64,000 bases of DNA, from the NCBI GenBank assembly GCA_902582875.1, contig CACHTV010000001.1, positions 1 to 64,000 of the forward strand, read 5' to 3'. Position numbers and translations under genes: made by a program. The DNA comes from an uncultured Pelagibacteraceae bacterium. Its GTDB lineage: Bacteria; Pseudomonadota; Alphaproteobacteria; Pelagibacterales; Pelagibacteraceae. Under the pieces are notes generated by a model. It was given only the letters and a program-made list of their open reading frames with translations, searched no databases and had not been told where the DNA came from. How positions within the stretch are numbered: the first letter of the stretch is position 1; each line of letters begins with the position of its first letter. Below, piece after piece: positions 8,149 through 15,654 of the stretch.

Positions 8149-8727
8149 ATGTCTAAAAGAATCTTTGTTGTTTACGGTCATCATAATACAAAAAAATGTT
8201 TCAACCAAGAAATTAGAGACACTTTTATTTCTGAAGCTAAAAAATTAGGTCATGAAATTGATCTAATAAATTTACATGAGGAAAAACCTATACCTTTTTA
8301 TGATGGTTCAGAACCTAGTGAACAGATTTTAAATTATAGAAAAAGATTAGAAAAAAGTGATATACTATTTATGATTTCACCTTGCTACAATTTAAGAGCA
8401 ACGGCTATTTTAGAAAATTGGATAGATCTTGTTCTAGCTCCTAAATGGTTTTTTTCTTTTAAAAGACTTGTTGGGAATTGGGGATACCCAGTTGCCGGTG
8501 CGATGAAGGATCGTCAGGCTATTATGTCAATGAGTTATGGAGGCAACTGGTTTAGTATTCAAACGTGGTTTCAAAATATTCCTTTTAGAAGAATAAAAGC
8601 TGGGGTTCTTAAACTTGGGGGCATGCGGACTCAATACATACGGTTCTATGAGGTACTACCTGGAATGTCCCAAGAAAGATTTGAAAATCATATGAATAAG
8701 GTAAGAAAATTAGTAAAAAAATTATGA
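8149..8727 (+). CDS. NAD(P)H quinone oxidoreductase-like flavodoxin-fold protein
   Basis: Probable FMN/FAD-dependent oxidoreductase of the NQO1/KefF/MdaB-type flavodoxin-like fold. The N-terminus (KRIFVVYGHHNTKKCFNQ) fits the flavin phosphate loop, ISPCYNLRATAILENWIDLVL corresponds to the PxYWxxxPAxLKxWxDRV region, and MSMSYGG is a late conserved loop. The ORF track begins at GTG 8101, but the fold starts at MSKRIFVVYG, so ATG 8149 is chosen, giving 192 aa. It is first in a tight run with a 36-aa ORF, the SRAP gene and a TauD-like gene. Substrate unknown. Confidence 0.8.
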   Translation: MSKRIFVVYGHHNTKKCFNQEIRDTFISEAKKLGHEIDLINLHEEKPIPFYDGSEPSEQILNYRKRLEKSDILFMISPCYNLRATAILENWIDLVLAPKWFFSFKRLVGNWGYPVAGAMKDRQAIMSMSYGGNWFSIQTWFQNIPFRRIKAGVLKLGGMRTQYIRFYEVLPGMSQERFENHMNKVRKLVKKL

Positions 8728-8736
8728 AAGTAATAA

Positions 8737-8847
8737 ATGTCTAAAAGATATAGCGGTAAGAGCAATAAGGATAGAAGTTTTATGAAAAAAGCTAAACTTA
8801 GTCTAAAAGAAAAAAGAAAACTGAAGAAAGAAAAGAAAAAAAAATAA
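8737..8847 (+). CDS. Tiny lysine-rich protein, 36 aa, coupled to the SRAP gene (not in ORF track)
   Basis: ATG 8737 opens a 36-codon frame with a highly basic product (begins MSKRYSGKSNKDRS and ends in a run of K/R/E with KKEKKKK). It starts 9 nt after the upstream stop, and its TAA overlaps the next gene's ATG as TAATG, the same coupling used by established pairs in this window. The composition suggests nucleic-acid binding. A chance ORF in A-rich DNA remains possible, so confidence is moderate. Confidence 0.5.
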   Translation: MSKRYSGKSNKDRSFMKKAKLSLKEKRKLKKEKKKK

Positions 8848-9473
8848 TGTGTGGAAGGTACGTGATATCTAAACCTGTAAGTAAGACAGTAGATCTTGTC
8901 AAAACTAATATAAAAGTTGAAGATGCTGACAATTTTAATGCTCACCCTTCACAAAAATTACCTGTTATAAAATCCTATACTAATGGAAAAGCCCTTGAAT
9001 TATGTGAATGGGGACTCGTACCTGCTTGGTCTAAAAAACTGGATAAATTCTCTCCATTAATTAATGCAAGAAAAGAAACTCTTATGGAGAAAGTTACTTT
9101 TAAAAACTTAATACAGGCTTCAAGATGTGTAGTTCCAGCTGATGGTTATTATGAATGGAAACGAGAAGATAAAAATAAAGTACCTTATTATTTTACTAAA
9201 GAAGATGATAAGATTATGTTTTTTGCTGCCATTCATCAAAACAATCAATTTTGCATCATAACAAGAGAAGCGACAGAAAAAATAAGTGATATTCATCATA
9301 GAGAGCCTTTGATTATTAATCAAAGTCAAATTAATAATTATCTAAACGTTAAAAAAGAAGCTATGGAAATTTTAAATTCTATCAAACCACCTAAATTAAA
9401 ATTTCACCCAATATCAAAGGATGTAAATAATCCTATAAATAATGACCCAGCTCTAATTAAGTCTATAAATTAA
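8847..9473 (+). CDS. SOS response-associated peptidase family (YedK/HMCES-type abasic-site shield)
   Basis: SRAP-domain protein, a family that covalently captures abasic sites in single-stranded DNA through its N-terminal cysteine. The mature N-terminus is MCGRY with Cys2 in place, followed by the conserved INARKETL, VPADGYYEW (glutamate near residue 110) and the histidine motif IHHREPLI. Length of 208 aa is typical. The fixed Cys2 makes the ATG at 8847 certain. It is coupled by TAATG to the 36-aa basic ORF and abuts a dioxygenase gene. DNA-damage protection is the expected role. Confidence 0.92.
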   Translation: MCGRYVISKPVSKTVDLVKTNIKVEDADNFNAHPSQKLPVIKSYTNGKALELCEWGLVPAWSKKLDKFSPLINARKETLMEKVTFKNLIQASRCVVPADGYYEWKREDKNKVPYYFTKEDDKIMFFAAIHQNNQFCIITREATEKISDIHHREPLIINQSQINNYLNVKKEAMEILNSIKPPKLKFHPISKDVNNPINNDPALIKSIN

Positions 9474-10286
9474 ATGTGCAATCTATCTATTACTCCTGGA
9501 ACAAATAATGTAGGCGCCTACATTAACAGTATTGAGTTAAAAAACTTAGAACAGAAACAAGTTAATGAGATAAAAGATATTTTAAGCCAATTTGGAGTTA
9601 TTTTTATAAAAGAACAGAGTTTAGATCCTGAGGCTTATCAAAACTTTGCGAAAAGTATAGGAACACCAGTTATCTACCCAAGATTAAAAGGATTAGATAA
9701 AAAATTTCCATTTATCAATGTCATTGAAAGAAAGCCAACTGATAAAAATTTAAGTTTTGGTTCTAGTTGGCTTCATCAGGATACAAGTTATTTAGCTAAT
9801 GATAGGCCTCGTTATACTATGCTGATGGGAGTAGAAATTCCTAACGGCCAAGGCAATACTATTTTTTCATCAGGATTTAACGCTTATAAAAAATTACCAG
9901 ATGAAATCAAACATAAGATTAAAAATGCTACAGGCATTTTTTCTTCAGCAGGACCTATAGCAGTAACGAGACTTGAAAGAGAAAAAGAAATGGGAATTAG
10001 GTCTTCTGACAACATGGAAGCTGAACACCCAATCGTAAAAATGGTAAACGGTAAAAAGACTTTATATGTTTCTCCAGGTCATTTAATGGAGATCAAAAAT
10101 GTTGATAAAAAAGATGCAGTTTATCTAAAAAAATATTTAATAGAGCACGTAAATAAAAAGGAATTTATTTTTTCTTATGAATGGTCAAAAGGTGACATTT
10201 GTCTCTGGGACAACTTAAGTATCTTACATATGGCTAGTGAAATTAAAAACTGTAGAAGAGTAATGCACCGTATTACGATGAAATAA
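9474..10286 (+). CDS. TauD/TfdA-family Fe(II)/2-oxoglutarate dioxygenase
   Basis: Non-heme iron, 2-oxoglutarate-dependent dioxygenase. The iron-binding HxD is seen in SSWLHQDTSYL, the distal histidine in NLSILHMASE, and the 2OG-binding arginine in RRVMHRITMK at the C-terminus. Length of 270 aa is normal. In SAR11-type bacteria such enzymes commonly hydroxylate small organics such as sulfonates or quaternary amines, but the substrate cannot be read from sequence. It starts on the base after the SRAP stop, so cotranscription is likely, and it ends directly against purK on the other strand. Confidence 0.9.
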   Translation: MCNLSITPGTNNVGAYINSIELKNLEQKQVNEIKDILSQFGVIFIKEQSLDPEAYQNFAKSIGTPVIYPRLKGLDKKFPFINVIERKPTDKNLSFGSSWLHQDTSYLANDRPRYTMLMGVEIPNGQGNTIFSSGFNAYKKLPDEIKHKIKNATGIFSSAGPIAVTRLEREKEMGIRSSDNMEAEHPIVKMVNGKKTLYVSPGHLMEIKNVDKKDAVYLKKYLIEHVNKKEFIFSYEWSKGDICLWDNLSILHMASEIKNCRRVMHRITMK

Positions 10287-11330
10287 TTATTTCTTTAAGA
10301 CAGTAAGATGTCCCATTTTTCTTTTATCTTTTATTGCCTTTTTTCCGTAATCAAAGAAGAATTCTTTATCACTAAAAGACCTGTTTCTATACTCTTCAAT
10401 TTCTTTACCTAAGATATTTATCATTTCTGCATTAGATGTCTTTTGAACTTTATCATTTTTTAATCCACATACTGCTCTAACGTGATTTTCAAACTGGCTG
10501 ATATTAAAAGCATTGATGGTTAGATGGCCCGAATTATGAACTCGAGGTGCAATCTCATTGACTAATAAAGTGTTGTTTTGATCGATAAAATATTCAACAC
10601 ACATAGTGCCTATATAATTTAGTTTTTCCGCAATAAGTTTTGCATTAGATTGTGCTTTTTTAAATATTTCATCAGTAATGTCTGCGGGTATTTTGGAATA
10701 TTTTAAAATTTGATCTTTATGGGTATTTTCGATGGGTTCATATGTATATATTTCACCATTTCCAAATCTTGTAATTACAACTGAAATTTCTCTACTCAGA
10801 TTTACTTTTTTTTCTAAAATGTAGTCAGCGGTAAAACACCAATCTTTCTTAACATCGTCTAAAGAGTTTAAAACAAATTGTCCATGTCCGTCATAACCAA
10901 GGGTATTTGTTTTTAAGATTCCAGGTAAAAGTTTTTCATTTTTTTTAACATCTTGAGCTGATTCTATAAAAGCCCACTCAGTAGTCCTAATACCAAGGTT
11001 GTTTACAAAAGTTTTTTCTAATTTCCTATTTTGAACTGTCTGGTTGATGTCAGGTTTAGGTAAAACTTTTCTTTCTTTATTTATGCTTTTTAATATTTCA
11101 ATAGGAATGTTTTCAAATTCATAAGTAACTATATCTACTTTACTGATAAATTCTTTTACTTTGTCTTTATCTTTGTATTTAGCAAATATAAATTGATCTG
11201 AATAATTTTGTCCTGGGCCTTGTTCATCGTCAGAAATGATAACTGTTTTGATATTAAGCTTTTTGGCAGCTTGACATAATAAAGATCCTAACTGACCAGA
11301 GCCTATAATTCCTAAAGTAATGTCTGACAT
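10287..11330 (-). CDS. purK: N5-carboxyaminoimidazole ribonucleotide synthase
   Basis: ATP-grasp enzyme converting AIR, ATP and bicarbonate to N5-CAIR in purine biosynthesis. The N-terminal Rossmann-like motif IIGSGQLGSLLCQAA, the ATP-grasp lid and glycine-rich regions (LGYDGHGQFVL) and EIAPRVHNSGHLTINA near residue 265 are all typical. Length of 347 aa is normal. It lies 3 nt downstream of purE, which acts on its product, so the two form an operon. Its stop codon touches the stop of the convergent dioxygenase gene. Confidence 0.97.
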   Translation of the reverse strand: MSDITLGIIGSGQLGSLLCQAAKKLNIKTVIISDDEQGPGQNYSDQFIFAKYKDKDKVKEFISKVDIVTYEFENIPIEILKSINKERKVLPKPDINQTVQNRKLEKTFVNNLGIRTTEWAFIESAQDVKKNEKLLPGILKTNTLGYDGHGQFVLNSLDDVKKDWCFTADYILEKKVNLSREISVVITRFGNGEIYTYEPIENTHKDQILKYSKIPADITDEIFKKAQSNAKLIAEKLNYIGTMCVEYFIDQNNTLLVNEIAPRVHNSGHLTINAFNISQFENHVRAVCGLKNDKVQKTSNAEMINILGKEIEEYRNRSFSDKEFFFDYGKKAIKDKRKMGHLTVLKK

Positions 11331-11333
11331 TAA

Positions 11334-11822
11334 TTATTTAGGTTTTTTTTTAATGGATTGAGTTTGAATACGTCTCCACTTTTCTAAATTAGATTTTATC
11401 TTTGAGTCTGAGTTGCCAATGATAGATGCAGCAAGTAATCCACCATTAAATGCGCCATCAATAGCTAAACAACCTACTGGAACTGCTTTTGGCATTTGTG
11501 CCATTGATAGTAAACTATCAAGTCCTTTCAATTTTTTAGTTTCTATAGGTACTCCCAAAACAGGTAATGTTGTTAAAGATGCCACCATACCAGGTAGATG
11601 AGCGGCTCCACCAGCACCAGCCACGATCACTCCAAAACCATTTTTTTCAGCATTTTCTGCAAATTTAAACATGCGTTTTGGCGTTCGATGAGCGCTTACG
11701 ATTAAAGATTGGTATTTAACTTTAAGAATTTTTAAAATTTTTTCGCATTCCTTCATAACGTGATAATCAGATTGTGACCCCATTATGATTGCTACTTTAT
11801 TATTTTGTTTATTGAGTTTCAC
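11334..11822 (-). CDS. purE: N5-carboxyaminoimidazole ribonucleotide mutase
   Basis: Class I PurE that converts N5-CAIR to CAIR. The family signature is intact: IMGSQSDYHVM at the phosphate-binding loop, VSAHRTPKRM with the catalytic His-Arg pair, and VAGAGGAAHLPGMVA. Length of 162 aa is typical for the bacterial class I enzyme. Placement immediately upstream of purK supports the two-step PurK/PurE route rather than class II PurE. Confidence 0.97.
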   Translation of the reverse strand: MKLNKQNNKVAIIMGSQSDYHVMKECEKILKILKVKYQSLIVSAHRTPKRMFKFAENAEKNGFGVIVAGAGGAAHLPGMVASLTTLPVLGVPIETKKLKGLDSLLSMAQMPKAVPVGCLAIDGAFNGGLLAASIIGNSDSKIKSNLEKWRRIQTQSIKKKPK

Positions 11823-11927
11823 AGACCAATTTAATCAATTTTATAAATAAAAACAATAGAGTTTAATTTCTTTTTTTGGACTAATTTATGCCAATCAAAA
11901 CACAGATTTTTTTATCAAATTAATATT

Positions 11928-12131
11928 ATGAAAATATTATCTATTTTATCTTTGTTGTTTTTGTTAACTAATTGTGCTGGTAGCAACTTGGCCAAAGTCA
12001 AATTTGGAGAGCGTTGCACTGCTTCTGATGCGAAACAACTACAGGAAAAATCTTACGTGTGGTTTGTGAGTAAAGATGCCGCAAAGGATTTTGACAAAAG
12101 AATAAATAAAGCAAACTGTTTAGATAGCTAA
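11928..12131 (+). CDS. Small lipoprotein of unknown function (67 aa)
   Basis: A short secreted lipoprotein. A charged MK start, hydrophobic core ILSILSLLFLL and lipobox LTNC put the acylated cysteine at about residue 17. The mature part is about 50 aa with two further cysteines (ERCTASDA and NKANCLDS) that could form a disulfide. I do not recognise the family. A strong hairpin 30 nt after the stop may terminate its transcript. Confidence 0.8.
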   Translation: MKILSILSLLFLLTNCAGSNLAKVKFGERCTASDAKQLQEKSYVWFVSKDAAKDFDKRINKANCLDS

Positions 12132-12160
12132 ATTAATTATTAATTTTTGTTATTTATGTT

Positions 12161-12197
12161 AATAAGGGGTTTATGTATAGACCCCTTATTATTTTTT
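12161..12197 (+). terminator. Rho-independent terminator-like hairpin with an ATG in its loop
   Basis: A 10-bp perfect stem (AATAAGGGGT paired with ACCCCTTATT, 12161-12170 and 12181-12190) has a 10-nt loop and is followed by ATTTTTTC. It is positioned to end the 67-aa lipoprotein transcript. Unusually, the only SD-like sequence (AAGGGG) and the ATG annotated for the next gene are inside the stem and loop. Confidence 0.75.
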
Positions 12198-13261
12198 CTA
12201 TATTCTTCTTTTTTTTTAACTCAAATTTAGTAGCTATGGATCAAAAACCCTATCATCACATTTACAAAGACGGAAAGCTATTTGCCTTTAGAAATTTAGA
12301 AGGCGGTCCAAAGAGAGATCCTAATTTTAAATGGAATTGGAAGCTTTTTAGGGAAGAAAAAAAGAAACTTAAAATTGATTATCCTCCTGAGCATGTCGTT
12401 GATAGACAAATAGTTTTAAAAAATCTTGAGAAACATAAGTCTGATTCATATGTTATGTGGCTTGACCATGCGAGCTTTATTATTAAACTTGGAGATACTA
12501 CAATTATTACAGACCCAGTTTTTGAAGAATATTACGGTTATTTTGGTTTTGGTACAAAAAAATATATTAAGCCTCCTTTAGAATTGAAAGAACTTCCAGA
12601 GATAAATTTATTTTTGCTTAGCCATAACCATCTTGATCACATGTCTCAAAAAACAATAAATAACTTTCCTTATAAGAATACTAAAGTTCTTGTCCCTTTA
12701 AAGCTTGGAAAATATTTTACAAGAAATGGATACAAAAAAGATAAAGTAAAAGAGATGGACTGGTTTGATAGAGTTGAAATTAATAAAGAGATCACAATAA
12801 CAATGTTACCAGCACAACATTGGAGTAAACGTTGGATTTGGGGTGATGGAAATACTAATAGAAGTCTTTGGGGAAGTTTTTTAATTGAATATAAAGGAAA
12901 AAAAATCTTTTTTGCCTGCGATACTGGACCCGCTCCTTTTTATAAAGAGTTGGGAGAAAAATTTGGTCCAATTGATTTAGGTTTTGGAAACATTGGTGCT
13001 TATAATTTCTTTCCAATTATAAATGTTAAAGATAAATCTACAGCTCATGCAAACCCTGAAGAACTCTTGTCACTTATGAAAGATCTTAAAGTTAAAAAAG
13101 TAGTTGGAATGCACTGGGGTACAGCAATATTAAGTTTAGAACCGATTTGGGAACCTCCTGTTAGATTTAAAGGAAATGCTGAAAAGTTTGGCTACAAAAA
13201 AGAAGAAGCAATTATATTTAAAATAGGTGAGATTAAAAAATTAGATGAATTAATTAACTAG
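12173..13261 (+). CDS. MBL-fold metallo-hydrolase (NAPE-PLD/UlaG-like), probably exported
   Basis: Metallo-beta-lactamase-fold hydrolase. The metal motif HxHxDH is seen in LSHNHLDHMS near residue 150, with ITDPVFEE before it, LPAQHWSKR near 220, FACDTGPA near 245 and GMHWGT near the end. This pattern is that of the NAPE-hydrolysing phospholipase D/UlaG-like branch, so a lipid-type phosphodiester or lactone substrate is possible but unproven. From ATG 12173 residues 1-21 read as a signal peptide ending LVA; the next Met is at 12236. The first start lies in a hairpin loop, so start choice is uncertain. Confidence 0.87.
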   Translation: MYRPLIIFSIFFFFFNSNLVAMDQKPYHHIYKDGKLFAFRNLEGGPKRDPNFKWNWKLFREEKKKLKIDYPPEHVVDRQIVLKNLEKHKSDSYVMWLDHASFIIKLGDTTIITDPVFEEYYGYFGFGTKKYIKPPLELKELPEINLFLLSHNHLDHMSQKTINNFPYKNTKVLVPLKLGKYFTRNGYKKDKVKEMDWFDRVEINKEITITMLPAQHWSKRWIWGDGNTNRSLWGSFLIEYKGKKIFFACDTGPAPFYKELGEKFGPIDLGFGNIGAYNFFPIINVKDKSTAHANPEELLSLMKDLKVKKVVGMHWGTAILSLEPIWEPPVRFKGNAEKFGYKKEEAIIFKIGEIKKLDELIN

Positions 13262-14420
13262 CTTTTCTCTTATTTCTTTCTTTATCTAGAAGTTTTGTTA
13301 AAGCATCTACCATCATATCTGAGGCTTTGAAAATTTCATTAGATTTAAACTCATGTGAAATATTTCTTTCTGGATCAGTTTTATCTTCTATTATTATACC
13401 TTCTGATGGTGAATTATTTTTAAGATAAATTAAAATGAGCCATTCTTCATCGGGAGCATCATCCCATTTTATAAAAATCTCACTTGTCTCGAAACGTCTG
13501 TCTATCAATCTCAGAATGCTTAAATATTTTGGAATATACCTTTTGTTGATTTGAAAACATAGACTATGGGCAGATCTATAGAAGCTCTCTAAAGCAAATT
13601 CAATCTTTTGTCTTTCTAAATTGTAAACTCTTTCTTTTTCAAGTAATGCAGCTCTATCATCACCTTCTTCAACTTTGACTCCAAGCTGTTCAACTCTTTC
13701 TCTTATTTTCTGATCTCTTAATGCATGATATTTTTGTTTAATTTTATCAATACGTTCTTGAACATCTACATAAGACTCTCGCTGTTGACTTAAAACAAAT
13801 TTTTCAAGATTTTTTATTTCTAAGGCTTCTCGTTTTCTAAATTTTTCAATTTTTTTCTCTAATTTAATTTGTTCTAAAAATTTTCTTTGTTTTTCAGCCT
13901 GCTCTCTTCTTACTTCAGCTTGCTCAAGCTTAATAAATCTTTGCAATTCTTGTTTTCTTTCTTTTCCAAGTTTAATCTCTTCTTTTAATTCCTGTTCTTT
14001 AGCTTTTAGCTCATTCTTTTGTTCGGTTTTTATTTTATTCTGAATCTCCCGCTTCTCTTTCTCCATTGCTTGAAGTTTAAGAAGTTTCTGTTTTTCTCTT
14101 TCTTCTTGAATAACTTCTTTAATTTCAGAAATTTTATTGGATATTCCTTGAAAAAAACTTTGAAGTGAACGATCTAAATTGAAATTAAATCTAAAAACTG
14201 ATTTTATTTTCTCATTAGCCTTTATTAAACCAAGTATTACTGTTCTTGTTTTTTTCGGAGATTTTAAGCTTTTTTTTGTCTTACTTCTTTTTATTCTATT
14301 TTTTTTTATTTTTTTCTTTTTTCTTTTTTTTGAAATCTTTTTATTTCTTTTCTTTAAAGAGACTTTTCTAGATTTTTTCTTGAGGTATCGTTTTTTATAT
14401 TTTCTTTTCTTTTTTTTCAT
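13254..14420 (-). CDS. Very basic N-terminus plus coiled-coil protein of unknown function
   Basis: Unrecognised family, 388 aa. Residues 1-60 are almost entirely Lys/Arg/Ser, like a histone-H1-type or nucleic-acid-binding tail. Residues about 75-285 are charged heptad-like helix rich in E/K/Q (for example KEKREIQNKIKTEQKNEL), predicting a long coiled coil. The last 100 residues look globular, with INKRYIPKYLSILRLIDRRF and IKWDDAPDEEWLILIYL. No signal peptide or membrane segment is visible. It overlaps the 3' end of the MBL gene by 8 nt. A chromosome-organising or scaffold role is conceivable but speculative. Confidence 0.75.
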   Translation of the reverse strand: MKKKKRKYKKRYLKKKSRKVSLKKRNKKISKKRKKKKIKKNRIKRSKTKKSLKSPKKTRTVILGLIKANEKIKSVFRFNFNLDRSLQSFFQGISNKISEIKEVIQEEREKQKLLKLQAMEKEKREIQNKIKTEQKNELKAKEQELKEEIKLGKERKQELQRFIKLEQAEVRREQAEKQRKFLEQIKLEKKIEKFRKREALEIKNLEKFVLSQQRESYVDVQERIDKIKQKYHALRDQKIRERVEQLGVKVEEGDDRAALLEKERVYNLERQKIEFALESFYRSAHSLCFQINKRYIPKYLSILRLIDRRFETSEIFIKWDDAPDEEWLILIYLKNNSPSEGIIIEDKTDPERNISHEFKSNEIFKASDMMVDALTKLLDKERNKRKAS

Positions 14421-14421
14421 G

Positions 14422-14444
14422 CCTGTATTTAATTAAATATCAGG
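14422..14444. repeat. AT-rich palindrome between the coiled-coil gene and cfa-like gene
   Basis: CCTG-TATTTAA and TTAAATA-CAGG form an 11-bp inverted repeat with no loop and one bulged T. The lack of loop suggests an operator-like palindrome rather than a hairpin. It sits in the 26-nt gap between two minus-strand genes. Chance occurrence is plausible in AT-rich DNA. Confidence 0.25.
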
Positions 14445-14446
14445 TT

Positions 14447-15652
14447 TTATGAATATATATAGTCTCTTGTTCTATGAGCTGACTGGAAGTTCTTCACAAT
14501 TTGTAATTGAAAAACTGCTAAGTCTCTATATCTGAAAGCAGCAGCACAACTAGCTAAATAAAACTCCCACATTTTTACGAATTTTTCATCAAAAAGATCC
14601 TTTACTAAATTTTTTTTAGCTAAAAATCTTTCTAACCAACTTTCTAGTGTTTTATCATAATGTCTAATAAGAGTCTCTGTATCAGCCACTATTAATCCTG
14701 TCTTTTCTATAGGTTCTATAATTTGACTAAAAGAAGGGCATACACCACCTGGAAAAATATATTTATTTATAAATTTATTTGGAGCAGATGGTCTATCAAC
14801 TACTCCGATGGTATGTAGTAAGAATATGCCATCATCCTTAAGCAAGCTGTTTATTGACTCAAAGAAAGCTTTATAAAATTTTTTTCCTACATGTTCAAAC
14901 ATTCCAACTGAATAAATCCTATCATACTGACCACTGATTTCTCGATAATCGGCCAACTCAAAGTTAACTTGATTATCTAAACCCAATTCTTTGGCTTTAT
15001 TGTTACAATATTTAATCTGATTTTTGCTTAAAGAAATACCTTTAACTTCACAGCCTTTTTGTTTTGCAATTTCAAAAGCCATTCCTCCCCACCCACAACC
15101 AATTTCTAAAATTCGTTGACCTTGTTTAATATCTAATTTTTTTACTATATGGTTTATCTTGTTTTTTTGTGCTTCTTCCAAAGTTTTTGTATCATCTTTC
15201 CAATAAGCACATGAATATAATCTATGGTCTCTATCTAAAAATATGTCATAAAGTTTTTCACCTTTATTACCTCCAATATCATAATGATGTTCTACATTTT
15301 TTCTAGAATTGCCTGGTAAATTAAAGTTCGACAAATATCTCCATATCTGAAATATCTTTTTAGAAATATAACTAGCAGAATTTACTTCTCGTCTTCCTAA
15401 ATTTCTAACTAAATCCATTAAAAATTCTTTCAATGATGCATTCTCAATAATGATTTCTCCTCGCATATAGGCTTCTGGAAATTCTAATTCAGGATCTAAA
15501 ATGAGTTTCCAATTAAGATTCTCTTTTAATAATTTAACTGTAACTGGATTATCCTTTCTTGGATTGCCACAAATATATTTTTGACCTTTGGAGTCAATAA
15601 GAATAATTCCACCTTCTCTATATATATTTGAAAATACTCTTGCTAAAATCAT
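14447..15652 (-). CDS. cfa: Cyclopropane-fatty-acyl-phospholipid synthase family methyltransferase
   Basis: SAM-dependent enzyme that adds a methylene across double bonds of membrane phospholipid acyl chains. Features seen are HHYDIGGNKGEKLYDIFLD, the SAM motif ILEIGCGWGGMAFE near residue 190, and SVGMFEHVGKKFYKAFF, followed by IFPGGVCPS. Length of 401 aa matches the family. It is 2 nt from the upstream DapA-family gene. Some members of this family have other methyl-acceptor specificity, so the exact product is an inference. Confidence 0.9.
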   Translation of the reverse strand: MILARVFSNIYREGGIILIDSKGQKYICGNPRKDNPVTVKLLKENLNWKLILDPELEFPEAYMRGEIIIENASLKEFLMDLVRNLGRREVNSASYISKKIFQIWRYLSNFNLPGNSRKNVEHHYDIGGNKGEKLYDIFLDRDHRLYSCAYWKDDTKTLEEAQKNKINHIVKKLDIKQGQRILEIGCGWGGMAFEIAKQKGCEVKGISLSKNQIKYCNNKAKELGLDNQVNFELADYREISGQYDRIYSVGMFEHVGKKFYKAFFESINSLLKDDGIFLLHTIGVVDRPSAPNKFINKYIFPGGVCPSFSQIIEPIEKTGLIVADTETLIRHYDKTLESWLERFLAKKNLVKDLFDEKFVKMWEFYLASCAAAFRYRDLAVFQLQIVKNFQSAHRTRDYIYS

Positions 15653-15654
15653 AT

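Noticed and set aside
7910-8208. Two minus-strand ORFs opposite the small membrane ORF
   Set aside because: They have no Shine-Dalgarno or recognisable domain, and they overlap both the better-supported plus-strand small ORF and the flavodoxin-fold gene.
14179-14436. 85-aa plus-strand ORF rich in Phe and Leu
   Set aside because: It is the antisense of the Lys/Arg-rich N-terminus of the coiled-coil protein; TTT/CTT codons are the complement of AAA/AAG.
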